DNA of 64,000 bases, taken from Loripinus fragilis (lineage: Eukaryota > Mollusca > Bivalvia > Lucinida > Lucinidae). The notes below the pieces were generated by a model, which was given only the letters and a program-made list of their open reading frames with translations, made no database searches and was not told the origin of the DNA. The stretch is from NCBI GenBank assembly GCA_964019695.1, contig OZ026515.1, positions 139,683,549 to 139,747,548 of the forward strand, given 5' to 3'. Positions 49,090 through 61,140 of this stretch are shown piece after piece; position 1 is the first letter of the stretch, and every line of letters starts with the position of its first letter. Position numbers and translations under genes: made by a program.

Positions 49090-49830
49090 TCTTCTTGTTT
49101 TGTTGATAAAAATTGAGACATTTTCATTTGACGAAAATGTTTAAATATACAAATAGTATAATATGAATATCCATATATATTATTAACAATATTTTCAGAG
49201 GCGTAACATATTTAGCCTATTGGCTATTCTACCATGTGGCCCTCCATAAAAGACATGAAATATATACATATATACAAACATCAATTAATAAAACAACATG
49301 CCTAATGCAGACATAACCTTTCAGTGTTCAATAGACAAATTCATCCCAATATGATATTACCCTGATTCAGGTAAGATCTGGTAATGTAAACATAAGAAAT
49401 GAGACAAAATTGGTAGAAGAATTAGGTGGTATCCCTAAAAAATACTTCTACGACAGCTGCTTACTATCCTAGAATACAAAACTTGGTACCAAATTAAAGT
49501 TGAGATACAGGTATGAGACCCTATGATTATAAGTATATAAAAAATATCTAATTTTCATATTGACGAATATTAAAGAACACATAAGAATATGCAAAAAGTA
49601 GTAGAAAAATAAAATGGTTTGACCTAGAAAATAACCTATATTTTAGCTGTTATATATCCATGGCACCAAGTTAAAGTTGAAATATAGCACGTTGACCCAA
49701 TGATGAATATACAACTCATCTCATTTGCATACTCATGAATATATAAGAAAACTTTAAAAAGAAAGAGGAACACAGAAAGATAAAAAATAGTTCTAGGCTT
49801 TAATTTGAGAACAAGCATAGAAGAGTAGGA
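49090..49830 (+). repeat. ~188 bp satellite, disrupted second cluster
   Basis: TTGAGACATTTTCATTTGAC (about 49109), GTAAACATAAGAAATGAGAC (about 49387), CAAAACTTGGTACCAAATTA (about 49477) and ACTCATGAATATATAAG (about 49729) are the 39.7-41.0 kb unit landmarks. An unrelated segment at about 49195-49380 interrupts it. Confidence 0.75.
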
Positions 49831-50157
49831 TAACTAACAGCTGACATATGATGTAAATATCATTGTGGGTAAACCCTCTTATTTTTTTAAGATTTTTCTT
49901 TTATTTCTAATGTATTAATTAATTTTCATGAATATGCAAATTTTATAATTAGCGTAAATTAAAGTAGAGGCATTTAGTTTTACCGGTTTCATCCTTTAGG
50001 ACGACGAGGTAAGTTGTCTCAAAAAGTAAGCCTTACATGAAATTCAGCAACGTGCCTATATGTGCAATCTAGCCTCACCTGCAGAAATGGGTCTTTTCTG
50101 GACATAGCCATCCGGGAAACGGACTGGCTTCTCGTGACATTGGTCATACGTTTATCA

Positions 50158-50350
50158 CACCGGATAGGCGGCAATCGAAAACGCTAATAATATCGACGAA
50201 CGTAGATTAAAAATCATTAGAAACAGAGTTTTTGATTGTCATTTGTCGCCCGATTGGCGACAAATGGCAATTGAAAACACTGTTTCTAACGATTTATCCT
50301 CGTTCGTCGATTGTTAAGGGTATTTTCGATTGCCGCCTATTCAGTGCGGT
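50158..50350. mobile_element. palindromic MITE upstream of METTL24-like exon 1
   Basis: The left end ACCGGATAGGCGGCAATCG and the right end CGATTGCCGCCTATTCAGTG are inverted. The inner arms ACAAATGGCAAT / ATTGTCATTTGT and GAAACAG / CTGTTTC are almost fully paired. A second copy, in reversed orientation, is at 56.31-56.50 kb. It ends 46 bp before the gene's start codon. Confidence 0.9.
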
Positions 50351-50376
50351 TTATAGCCTTATATATTTACTTTCAG

Positions 50377-50518
50377 GGACTCTCCAGTCATTAAAATGAA
50401 CACGTTCCAGGCCCGGAATATCCGACTGGTCGCCGTCGTCGGGGTGATGATACCATTAATGATAATAGTGATGTTTATATGGTCTCGAGGAAACAGCCCA
50501 CCACAGTCCATATGGAAG
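50377..50518 (+). CDS. METTL24-like protein, coding exon 1 (residues 1-41) with 19 nt of 5' UTR
   Basis: An acceptor-like TTTACTTTCAG ends at 50376. The ATG is at 50396 (context AAAATGA) and the donor is GTACAG after AAG at 50518, phase 0. The peptide starts MNTFQARNIRLVAVVGVMIP; residues ~9-29 are a continuous hydrophobic run with basic residues (R7, R10) before it, so a single N-terminal signal anchor with the catalytic part in the secretory lumen is likely. That suits METTL24-like proteins, which are predicted type II or secreted. The exon is assigned to the gene by strand, phase and position; there is no sequence likeness to prove the link. A 5' untranslated exon may lie upstream. Confidence 0.7.
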
Positions 50519-50537
50519 GTACAGTCTTCGCTGTTTT

Positions 50538-53500
50538 AGGCCTTGAGCTGGCTATAGACCCCCTCCCTCCCCCCCCCCCCCCCCCCAGGGGGAATTTTGG
50601 AAACTATGTTTTTCTGAAACTACATTATATAAGACACGAAATAAAAGATGTTAGCCTTTTGAGGGTGGCAGCATTAACGTGTAAAATCACGTTATATACG
50701 TTACCCCGCAAAATAGCATTAAACGTCCCTGATAATGTCTCAACCATGACATATTCGAACATATTTACATGCTGACACAGGTTTATGAACTTCTTATAAC
50801 ACAGTTACATATTTTTAGTATTAATCTTATAAATGTCTTGAGTTATTACCATTGTATAAGTTACTTGGTGTTTCCTGCGTTGTTTCCTAGTATCAGTATG
50901 GTATTTATTGACTATATGTGTATTACATCTGTCACAGAATATACTAAATCTACAAGGCTGCTACTTAAATGATTTAAAATTCTTTATTATGGTCGCTTAC
51001 ACTACTTTTCAGGCCCATGTTATTTATGTTACCTTCAAAATAGCATTAAACATTTAAGTTAATGTCTCTAACAAGCCCTGTTTATATTTACTTGCATGCT
51101 GGCACAAGTTTATGTAGTTCTTTTAACAAGTTTTGCCTATTTTAAGTATTCATTTAATAAATGCCTTGAGCTTTAACTGTTATGTGTGATACCAAATATT
51201 ACATAAGTTATTCTGAGTATCTCTATAGCAGTATAAATGTATAAAGTCTGTCAGAGAATTTAGAAAATTTATAAGGCTGATATAAATTGAAGTTCCTTAT
51301 TTATTTATGGTGACTTAAACTAATATTATAACGTAATCTATAAACCTTCGCTGTTTGCTCACATTAACAGTAGATACCATGCATTCAAATAGGAAGTTAT
51401 GAAAGTCACCGTGACACAGCTCAGTTCTGGGCAAGGTATATAAATATAATTGAGATGGTGTTGACACTGATTACTTTGAATTGCATGTCAGCTCTATCTT
51501 TATGCCTTGTGCTCAATGTTAATTGCAAACGATTACAACAACTACGCACAATAAGCAGCTGTGTAACCGATTACACTAATAAATTTGTCTGATACAGATC
51601 GCAGATGCAAAGAACTTCTCGAGCAAAATGGGTTTAGTGTCACTACCATTGGTTCTTTGCTTGAGAAATGCTTTTGACATAACTATCAGGCAAACAATAA
51701 AGAGGTAGTATAAGCTTCAGCAACTAGAACTACGCTTCGTAATACAGATGGAATGGTGTATTACTCATCACATCAGAGCTCAATATATTGAAACAACTCT
51801 TCAATGCACTGAAATGAAATATTGAATCTACTCAGATGCAAAGTAGAACGAGTTTTAGAGACAGATTCAGGCTTCACGAATGCTTTTAATTCTAGTTTTG
51901 AAGACAATGAACTGTAGTTTTATGTCTTTGGTGTTCCTGCTAAGCCTGGCATAGCTAAGGATTTTATTGAGGCTGATTGCATTGGCAGGAAGGCTGTTGC
52001 AGACTTCATTGACTCACTTTTAGTTAAAAAATCTGTCTTTCACAACCCCATATAAAGCTACAAGCTAATAAAGTTTTGAGGCTTGCGAGGTCAAGCAAAA
52101 AGAAATTGTCCAATTTACAAAACGTAAACAGCCAGATGAGAGCTTAAAGGAGCGTCTTTGGTCAGCATGACCTTCTTCCTTTTGGACATAATGTTGACCC
52201 TGAGTTGACACTGCCGTTTCTTCTGGGACCTGTAACATAGTGACTGTCAACCCCTGATAGAATTTCCACCTAAACTGACAAGTCCAAACTTCCGCATGGC
52301 TTGCAATCACACATTGAACCAACATTAGATTGGCAATGTGCTGCACATAACTTTGATGGTAATGCCGTAATTACAGAACATAATAGCTTTTCCTGTCACC
52401 TTCAAGGATCTGATGGCACCAATATTAAACCAGGCACTAAAGGCAGGGCATGTTGGTTTTGTCACTGAATCATATATATACAATGTATAAGCAGCAGTCT
52501 ATAAAGTCTTACAAACATTCTCGCAGACACCTGGGTGTTTTGTTAAACAATGGTGTATGCAAGAAAAGGTGCACCTTCTGAATGTGAACAACATTGGCCA
52601 GAATATGGGGAAAAAGATCTACAGTAATACAATGTTTAACAGATTGTGACACTACCAATGTGCCAATGTGTTAGTACCACGGAAAGGTTGTTCCTATCAA
52701 ACTGATAGAGAACCCCTCCCCAACTATTTCATCATCGTTCTAAGCAGGGTAGGAAAACAAACAAAGAATTGCTCTAGGCACCCATCAGTGACATGAACCC
52801 CTAACATGTGCTATTTATATAAATGTGAATAAGCTGCAGTACGACACGATTCTGAAAAAAGTACCAAAGCCATACACATAAACTGACTATTTCGAATGGC
52901 ATGAGCATGAACTAACCTCCACCCTGCTTTTCTGTCCTTAAGATGTGTATAAAAAGATTGAATTATCAAGTCTTTCCCATGAAAACAAGTGAGGCTTTCC
53001 AGATATGGACAAAATGTGTGGAAAATAAATGGGAAGGAAATCGAGCACCTCTGGGTGAAAGAAAACTTGATTGTACCCTAGCGAAAGAGCCACAGAAGTA
53101 TATTTCACATTTTGTGTGATATGGGGTTACCATGTTAAAAACTCAGCAACTCAAACCTTATAAAAGATAGAAACATAATATTTGCAGTTTCCAAAAGGTA
53201 CATAAACATTCTTTAATACAAAATGAATTAGTAAGCTTATTCGCATTAAAAAAGTATCAAACTATATTAGATTCATAAATCATTTATATAGGCATAATGA
53301 ATAAAATGTAACATACGTAACACTTAGGGATGCAAACTTGTTTTCAAAGGTCCATATCTGTGATGCAAAAATAGCTTACTTAGATGATATAGCCAATTTG
53401 GAAATCTTACCTTATGGTTTGCACTTTTCAGAAGTCATGTCATTTACTAAAATTATCAAAGATGTTGATGGGTAATATATGTAATTGGCTGTTTCAAGGT

Positions 53501-54940
53501 AATGGTGTCATTACCAGAGTGCTAGCATGTTGCAAAATCCTTGCAAGATGAATCTGATAGAGGATTAATTAGCTGTAGGAAAATTCTTTAAACCCTTGGA
53601 TAATATACGGACAGTTGCTAGCTTGGCAAGAAACAGCTCTATAGCTTCAACCTGATAGGTCTTCTTTGATCTTTTAAGCTGTTAGTCGCACATTGCTCTG
53701 TATGTTACAAGCTTTCCGTGAGTATTATGTTAACTATATTTGATGTCTCTATATAAGAAAAGGGGGTTTATGGTAGTTTATGTCTTGAGTTACTTCCTCA
53801 GCAAAGGAGCCAGAGTAATAAAGAAGTACATGGACCTGTGCCAGCATGCAAATAAGTACAAGCAGGTCATGTTGGAGACCACATCTTGAACGTTTAATGA
53901 TATTCAGAGAGTAACGTATGTAACATGGGCTGTAAAATAGTGTAAGACACCATAATAAGGAACTTAAATCCACTCGAATAGCAGCCTTATAGATTTGCTA
54001 TATTCACTGACGGATGGAATACATGTATAGTCAATAACTGCCATACTGATACTTGGAAATAACATATGAAACACTAAGTGACATATGCAACGGCAAAAAC
54101 TCAAGACATGTATAAAATAAATGCTAAAATTATGTAACTGTGCTATAAGAAGTTCTTACACCTGTGCCAGACTTCAAAAAAGTGTGAATATGTCATGTTG
54201 GAGACATTATCAGGAAAATTTAATGTTATTTTGCGGGTAATGTACGTAACATGATATTACCCGCTAACACTGCCATTCTCAGAGGGCTTACATATTTCAT
54301 ATTGTGGCTTATATAATCTAGTATTCGGAAATCATAGTGTACAAATTTCCCCCTGGGGGTAGGTGGGGTCTATGGCCAGCGCAAGGCCTAGAGAATTACA
54401 TTTTACATTTTTGTGTGATATGGGGCTAACATGTTCAACATCTAATAGCTCAAAAAGTCTAAGATAGAAACATAATGTTTGCAGTTTCGAAAAGGTAAAT
54501 AAAAATTCTTTAATATAATAACATATTAATGAACATAAACTGGTTTCAATAAAATTTAAGACAAACTATATTAGATTCATATATCTTTTAAAAGGGGCTT
54601 CAATGAAAAAATGTAACATACACTACATCGGAGGTGACTATATTTGTTTTCAAATGTCAATATCTGTGGCCCAGTAATATCGTACTTAGAAAATAAAACC
54701 AATTTGGAATTCTTACCTTATCTTTTGCACTTTTCTGGAGTCTTAAAAAGAATGTTAATTATCAAATATTTTGTAGGGTAACGTATGTAACATGCTGTTA
54801 CAGTTTTACGCTGCCACTGTCAGAGGGCTAACATGTTGCAAAATCCTTGCAAGACATTAGGCTTTAAGAAAAGTATGGTCTGCAAAATTCCCCTGGGGGG
54901 AGGTAAACCTTATCCAGCCAGTGGCCTAATTTCTGGTGCA
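50538..54940. mobile_element. foldback-like element in METTL24-like intron 1
   Basis: The left end GGCCTTGAGCTGGCTATAGA answers the right end TCTATGGCCAGCGCAAGGCC (about 54370-54389). Both are followed inward by C/G-rich CCCCCAGGGGGAA and long inverted arms (about 50538-51335 and 53600-54395), each with about two tandem ~330 bp units. A direct repeat extends the right side (about 53093-53560 and 54400-54860), ending with another CCCCTGGGGGGAGG terminus near 54890-54940. A GTAACGTATGTAAC-like motif recurs many times in the arms. The centre (51.5-53.1 kb) has decayed coding sequence. Class unassigned. Confidence 0.75.
51590..53125 (+). pseudogene. decayed coding sequence inside the foldback-like element
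   Basis: Plus-strand fragments: RRCKELLEQNGFSVTT (about 51600), GVPAKPGIAKDFIEADCIGR and KAVADFIDSLLVKKSVFHNP (51930-52052), FGHNVDPELTLPFLLGPVT (about 52180-52240), SKLPHGLQSHIEPTLDWQC (about 52280-52340), HNFDGNAVI and CTLAKEPQKYISHF (about 53075). From memory these resemble a protein family of unknown function, highly repeated in bivalve and coral genomes, whose later part has HAxTGxDT motifs like those at 43.5 kb. Stops and frameshifts are frequent. It sits between the inverted arms, so it may be the remnant of the element's own gene. Confidence 0.6.
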
Positions 54941-56013
54941 ATTTGCAAATACATTTCTGTTTCGCCCCCTTTACATTGTCTGCACACGCTAACTGAATTA
55001 CGTCACTAAATGATCAGGAGACATTGAGTCCACAAGTTTTAACGAACAAGCATAGAAAAAGAAAAAAATATGAGTTTTATGATTGAGCAGGAAAATAGAC
55101 GAACCACTAATCAACCCTAGCACTAATTTTTGCTGCTTTAATGTTGAATCCTCAGTTTACTAGGTTCAAATCATTATTTTCATCTTTAAGATGTAATATT
55201 TTTACAATTCATTGACAAATTGATGATTTTTATTACGTTTTAGGTGAATTCTTAAATCTACTGTATATTGACTATTCATATCAAAATTTAATTTTATCAT
55301 TTCTATAGCTGAAGAAATATACTTCTTAATTTCAGTATGTTACTATGTGCATGCAGCAAGTTGAATTGTTTTTATAGAATATGATTATCTGTATGCCTTA
55401 TGATGCTAATACTTATATGTGCTATTTAAAAGTTGTACTATGTAGCATTGTCTACATATAGGTTGGTTAATTTTTAATAGCTAAACAAAGCTAATGTTAG
55501 TTTGTTAGGCTCTCCGCCTTTGCATCAACTTTGCAATCTGTATTCTGTTATTTCTATCAACCTCGAGAAGAAAACTGGTTTCACTTATTTTGCTGTTTTT
55601 GTGGTGGTTTCACTTATCTTTCAAGTCACAACAGAAGTTGGGTCAGAGTTTTTTTCGGTGGTTTCTTTTTTCAAACACATGAGAGCTAATTTACATTCGA
55701 AACATGCTTGGCTAATCTGGGGCAGGTATCCATGGTCAGTTATCATTTAGTTTGGACAAAATGTAAATATACGGACAAAAGTGTGCACCAAAATCAGATT
55801 GCTCCCGTTGAAGCAGTCTGATCTGGGTCTCCACTACTTGTCGAAGAGGCTTCTAAAACATTTCAGCAGACCGCAAAAGTGGTTGGCGCTTTAAGGGTTA
55901 AACGGTGTTCACCCAATAATGAAAGGACTAGAGTATGAAAAACTATCAGCACCATGCCCTCACTTTTTAAACAATGTTTCTTTGGTTAGAAAAGAAAAAT
56001 GTTTTCATTTCAG
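54941..56013. other. METTL24-like intron 1, right part
   Basis: A+T-rich. Contains one end of a piggyBac-like MITE (about 55795-55901) with GAAGCAGTCTGATCTGGGTC and the end CGCTTTAAGGG next to TTAA; its other end is missing. No exon is recognised. Confidence 0.5.
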
Positions 56014-56064
56014 AAAAGAGTCCTAGATCGCTCTAGTCTTACTCTTGACGAGCCATTGAGAATG
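56014..56064 (+). CDS. METTL24-like protein, coding exon 2 (residues 42-58)
   Basis: A 51 nt micro-exon between acceptor TTTTCATTTCAG and a perfect donor GTAAGT. It reads KRVLDRSSLTLDEPLRM, phase 0 at both ends, so it fits exons 1 and 3. The sequence is a luminal stem or linker without recognisable family residues; support comes from splice sites, open frame and phase. A GA microsatellite (about 56117-56160) follows within 60 bp. Confidence 0.65.
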
Positions 56065-56116
56065 GTAAGTATGGGGTTGCTCCCATTGCATAAATGATAT
56101 ACATTCTACGTCTCAT

Positions 56117-56148
<32 letters not shown>

Positions 56149-56165
56149 GAGAGCGAGAGTGTGTG
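56117..56165. repeat. (GA)n microsatellite
   Basis: GAGAGA runs with GAGCGAGA interruptions, then GTGTGTG. Confidence 0.9.
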
Positions 56166-56313
56166 TGGCCAAACAAGTAAATAATGATGAAAACGAAAAA
56201 CACCACGCGACCACCAGGACAATACACTTAAACACTTATAATATCAAGAAATACAATGTATTAACTAAGAACTAGCAACAACAGAATAGCATTCCTAGAA
56301 TCCACTAATGTAC

Positions 56314-56496
56314 TCGCACTGAATAGGCGGCAATCAAAAACGCTCTTAACAATCGACAAACGAGGATCAAAAGTCGCTAGAAACAGTGCTTTCGATTGCC
56401 ATTTGTCGCCAGTCGGTCGAGACTCTGTTTCTACCTATTTTTGTTCTACATTCGTCGATAGTATTACCGTTTTCAATTGCCGCCTATCCGGTAGGG
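56314..56496. mobile_element. palindromic MITE, second copy, reversed
   Basis: Ends CGCACTGAATAGGCGGCAAT and ATTGCCGCCTATCCGGTAGG are those of the 50.16 kb copy in exchanged order. The inner arms are partly decayed. Confidence 0.85.
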
Positions 56497-57012
56497 TACT
56501 GTTGAACTTCAGTGATGTAGATGTGCAGCTGAGCTGTTTTCAACCCAGACTATTCATATACTAATTTGTCCATTTTCCAAGCAAGTATTTAATATAAATC
56601 TAGATTTTCGCTAACGAACTACAGAAACGTGTACTAAACTCGCTACGCGCAATCGACGCCTAAATTATGCAATAACTATTTTTGCCAATTGAATTGCATT
56701 AATAGACTGTCATTTTTTTAGTGGATCCATATTTTTGGATTACAAAGACATAGTAAAATTGCGCATAGATACATTGTATGAAACAATTTAGGATTCGCTT
56801 ACTTTGAATAACATTATGATATTTAATGAGAATTTGTTTTGTTTCGCATGCTTGACTTATAATGGCTGTCATGACTGCCGAAAACTGAATTGGCATACTT
56901 TTTTTGAGCGCGCACAGCAAGGTTCCTGTCGTAGCTAGGTACATGCACAGGCTCTACAGAACCTTCACTGTTACCTTTATGACGAATATCTGTTTCATTT
57001 GTCTATATTTAG

Positions 57013-57152
57013 AAACTGACGGATGAAAACTTGTATTACAATAAGAGTAGAGGTGCCACGATATTCACAGACAAAGATGGTGCGGTTCGGATACCCTCGG
57101 ATTTCATTCTAGACAAGATGCAGTTTAGAGATCTAGAAGAGTTATATCACAG
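57013..57152 (+). CDS. METTL24-like protein, coding exon 3 (residues 59-104 plus a split codon)
   Basis: 140 nt between acceptor TATATTTAG and donor GTATAC. Reads KLTDENLYYNKSRGATIFTD, then KDGAVRIPSDFILDKMQF and RDLEELYH, starting in phase 0 and ending two bases into an arginine codon completed by exon 4. The helical LEELYHRYLESIQTICHNQI across the junction matches the region just before the catalytic fold in METTL24-like proteins. Confidence 0.8.
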
Positions 57153-57203
57153 GTATACATTAGAACTTCCATGGCTCGATCACCAATCTCTCGTTTATCA
57201 TGG

Positions 57204-57434
57204 TTAATCCTTAAAGCACCAAGAAAAACGCATCTGCTGCAGTCGTCTGCTGCAAATAATTGCCTAACATTACTGACAAATTAAGTATAGAAGCAAACAG
57301 TGTGGACCCAGAACAGACTGCTCCTATAGGAGCAGTCTGATCTGGGTCCACACTGTTTGCCATAGAGGCGTTAAACATTTCAACAGACGACAAAAGCGGA
57401 CGAATTTTGTTGTGATTGGCGCTTTAAGGGTTAA
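57204..57434. mobile_element. piggyBac-like MITE with TTAA flanks
   Basis: TTAA at 57204-57207 and 57431-57434. The left end reads TCCTTAAAGCACC and the right end, reverse complemented, CCCTTAAAGCGCC. An inner perfect hairpin: GTGTGGACCCAGAACAGACT with its complement around GCTCCTATAGGAGC. It is the reference copy of the family seen at 4.15, 46.4 and 55.8 kb. Confidence 0.8.
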
Positions 57435-58660
57435 TAGACGTTTCTGAACCACGCCCAGAATGTCACTCAAAAAACACCTGATAGTGTATATCTGACCAAT
57501 GCAACGGCGACTTAGCACGTGACATAGTCCCAAGCGTTTAATCTCCTACAGTCAATACTACATTAACTTACAGTTAGTGGATGGTTGCATGCTAATTTGT
57601 CGTCTGCTGATTTTCTTTTAAAATCATCATTTTCGAGAAATTCTTTCAGGAATTAGAGTGTCAAACAGTTTGGATCCAAATCAAGCCATAAATTTTGTTG
57701 GGCCTGTTTTGTGTCCAAATGATTTGCAAAGGTTATCAGCAGACGACACTAGTGCACGAAGAGTTAAAGAAGCCGTGGTTTTCGAAAATGTGAACTCCCT
57801 CTTGAGTCCCTGTTAAAGTATTTCCAAAATTCCATTTATACATATATTTAATATACTGAGGGACTTTAGAAACGCACCATTTTACATTTACTGTCTCTTC
57901 TACATGATTGATTTGAGGATGTTTTCTTTATCATTTTTTATCCTCTTACAAAATAGACCATGATTTGTCATGATTTCGATTTGCTCATGTCGCGATACTT
58001 TTGTCTTTTATGCAACTGATTAAGGAGTATCTTTTAGTGATAAAAAAGTCTTGATTATTCCTGATCCTTAGGATATAAACGGCCAATTACGTCAAAAATC
58101 AATGACGTCACATAGACGTAATGAACGTCGCCAGAGGCATAAAACTTCATGATTTGCATTTGTCTTTCCGTTGTCTTTCCAGAACAAACATTATGTTGAA
58201 AACTTTTTTTCATTCAATATGGAAGGTATTGGTACTCTGTGACTTTTTGAATTTGAGTTGTCTCAGAATCATCGCGACGTCACGGCAATCATAAGCCACA
58301 GCGTTTCGAATTTCTTATTGAATGCAATCTAAATAACTGAACTTGTCAATTTTATTTTTCACATAATGAAAATATTCAATTTTCGACATAAATTAGCATT
58401 AAAGCAGGTGGTGCGTTTTTAAAGTCATTCAGTATATGATTTAGTGAGTTTGTCTGATTTTCTTCAATGGTATATTGTGTATAATTATAAGAATTGACTC
58501 ATTAAGTCATTTAGTTTTTGTTCAATGTACGAATATTTGTTAGCAAAATATGATATGACTAGATCCGTGTTTAAGTGGATTGGAGAGTCATGTATGAATC
58601 AACATCGACTGCCAACACACAGAAAGAAATCTATTTACATGTACTTTTGCGAAGAAAGAC
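57435..58660. other. METTL24-like intron 3, first part
   Basis: A degraded relative of the piggyBac-like MITE (about 57655-57750: AAACAGTTTGGATCC, GCAGACGACACTAG) is followed by A+T-rich sequence with nothing recognised. Intron 3 (57153-62144) also contains the Penelope-like cluster. Confidence 0.5.
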
Positions 58661-59410
58661 AAAGTAAGAAAAATGGTAAAGATCAGGAATCGATACAATC
58701 AAGCACCACACCTGACCCAGGATACCAATGGGAAAGTGACAACTTTACTATTAGACATCACAAACAAAAGCCAAGAGGTCAGCCCTTTCCCAGCAGGTGA
58801 CCACAAGACATCAATAAACGCGCACGACAGCATAACAAAAACAAGACAGAAATAACTTAAATGATCCACAAAAGAAACACCGCCTTGGAACGGTCAGTAA
58901 AATATTTTACTGGAGGGCTTAAACCGGTTTCAAGGCGCGCCAACCGCACCCTTAGTTCAGATGTGGATCAAGACATATAGATGTTTGGTTTGCATGAAAG
59001 ACCATTAACTTATAAATGCATCACAGCAAAGATAAGGACTCAACAGCAAATAAAACTGAATACTGGAGCAAAAGAAATCCAACAGGTAAACGCCGGTGGG
59101 CCTGACAACAGCCAAAGCATCAGACCCCTACCATCTCATCATTAGATAAGTCTTTAAGTCCGAACTGTTATAGAGTCTGAAGTCCGACCCACCAGCATGC
59201 AATTAAAGAGGAAAGCAAAGTTGCCAACCGTGCTTTGGTTGACCACCAAGCATGCAATACATTAATGTTATGACCAATCTTTTTATAATGGTAAATCATT
59301 TTATTGAACTGCGCTGAAAAATAATAAGAGCCAACACTCTTCTTCAATTTATACACCAAATCATCATAGAATTCGGGTTCCGAAAGTCCTTGACGCAAGA
59401 GTGATTTAAA

Positions 59411-59812
59411 GTAAGAAAGGATGCAAAGATCAGGAATCGATATAATCAAGTACCACACCTGACCCAGGATACCAATGGGAAAGTGACAAACTCACAGTTA
59501 GACACCACAAACGAGAGCCAAGAAGTCAGCCCTTTCCCAGCAGGTGACCACAAAGTACATATAAACAGACGTGCACAAAGACATAGCAAACACAAGACAG
59601 AACAAAAACATAAAAGATCCACAAAAGAAGTACCGCCTTGGAACGGTCAAGGCGCCAACCTCACCCTTAATTCAGATGTGGATCAAGACACATATATATA
59701 TGGTTTGCATGAAAGACCCCTAACTTATCAATGCATCATCTCCTAAAACATATAAATCAAGATATAACAAGGAGATAAAGCAAAGATAAGGACTCAACAG
59801 TAAATAAAACTA
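59411..59812 (-). mobile_element. nested insertion 2: truncated 3' end of the same family
   Basis: A ~400 bp 3' UTR and terminal segment (GAGTCCTTATCTTTGCTTTA ... GTGAGGTTGGCGCC ... GATTCCTGATCTTTGCATCC, ending TTACTTT) lies between GGACTT and AAATCACTC of the outer copy. Joining the two restores the reading QIGL-KSLLRQG seen in nested insertion 1. An internal stretch around CCGGTTTAAGCCC is deleted in this copy. ACTT is present at both edges. Confidence 0.85.
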
Positions 59813-60299
59813 AGTCCGATTTGGAATTTAGATATCAAATCATAATATCGTCTATTACATTTAGAAAAAGTTTTGCGAAGTTTATGATACCAATAGCCTT
59901 GTTTGAGAGGTTTCTGAGTTAACAATTTATTGCGAGTGTTGAAGTCAGCAACATGGCTAGATGCTCTAGCAAAACGAATGGGTTGAGAGATACAGACTCC
60001 ATAAGATGTAGAGCGAGGAACATCACCATCTAAAAATGGGAAATTGACAATTTCAAAATCAAAGTCTCCACGTTTATCATTAATTTTGATAGAAACAATA
60101 TCATGAAAAATTGACAAATGCAAGTCTAAAAACGCGGCTACAGTATCAGAGGTATTAGCTTAATTAAGTTGGAGTTTGAATTACAATATTGTCAAAATAA
60201 ACATTATCAATGTTTAAAATATCGTCCAAATATCTGGATGTAGTGTTAAAAGCATCCATAATATCAGCCTGCTTATCATCAGAAAGAGACATCATAAAA

Positions 60300-61140
60300 G
60301 TAAGTAATGGTGCAAAGATCAGGAATCGATACAATCAAGTACCACACCTGACCCAGGATACCAATGGGAAAGTGACAAACTCACAGAAGACACCACAAAC
60401 GAGAGCCAAGAGGTCAGCCCTTTCCCAGCAGGTGACCACAAAGCACATATAAACAGACGCGCACAAAACAAAGCAAACACAAGATAGAACAAAAACATAA
60501 AAGATCCACAAAAGAAGTACCGCCTTGGAACGGTCAGTAAAATATTTTACTGGAGGGCTTAAACCGGTTTAACGGCGCCAACCTCACCCTTAATTCAGAT
60601 GTGGATCAAGACACATAGATATTTGGTTTGCATGAAAGACCCCTAACTTATCAATGCATCATCTCCTAAAACATATAAATCAAGATATAACAAGGAGATA
60701 AAGCAAGGATAAGGACTCAACAGTAAATTAAACTGAATACCGGAGCAAAAGAAATCCAACAGGTAAACCCCGGTGGGCCCGACAAACAGCCAAAGCATCA
60801 GGCCCCTACCATCTCATCAATAGATAAGTCTTTAAGTCGGAACCATCATAGAGTCTTAAGTCCGACCCACCGGCGTGCAATTAAAGAAGAAAGCAAAGTT
60901 GCCAACCGTGATTGGGTTGACTACCAAGCATGCAGTCTGTTGCAATACATTAATGTTATAGCCAATCTTTTTATAATGGGAAATTATTTTAATGAACTGC
61001 GCTGAAAAATTATTAGAGCCAACAATCTTCTTCAACTTATACACCAAGTCACCATAGAAATCAGGTTCCGAAAGTCCTTGGCGCAAGAGAGATTTAAGTC
61101 CAACTTGGAATTTAGAAATCAAATCATAGTATCGTCTATA
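60300..61140 (-). mobile_element. nested insertion 1: 5'-truncated copy of the same family
   Basis: It begins at YRRYYDLISKFQVGLKSLLR (about 61137), reads on through LSEPDFYGDLVYKLKKIVGS, IISHYKKIGYNINVLQQTA and NPITVGNFAFFFNCTPVGR, then the 3' UTR and terminal segment ending ATTACTT at about 60302. On its two sides the outer copy reads CYER and FMMSLSDDK, which join in the expected family order. GACT/ACTT is present at both edges. Confidence 0.87.
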
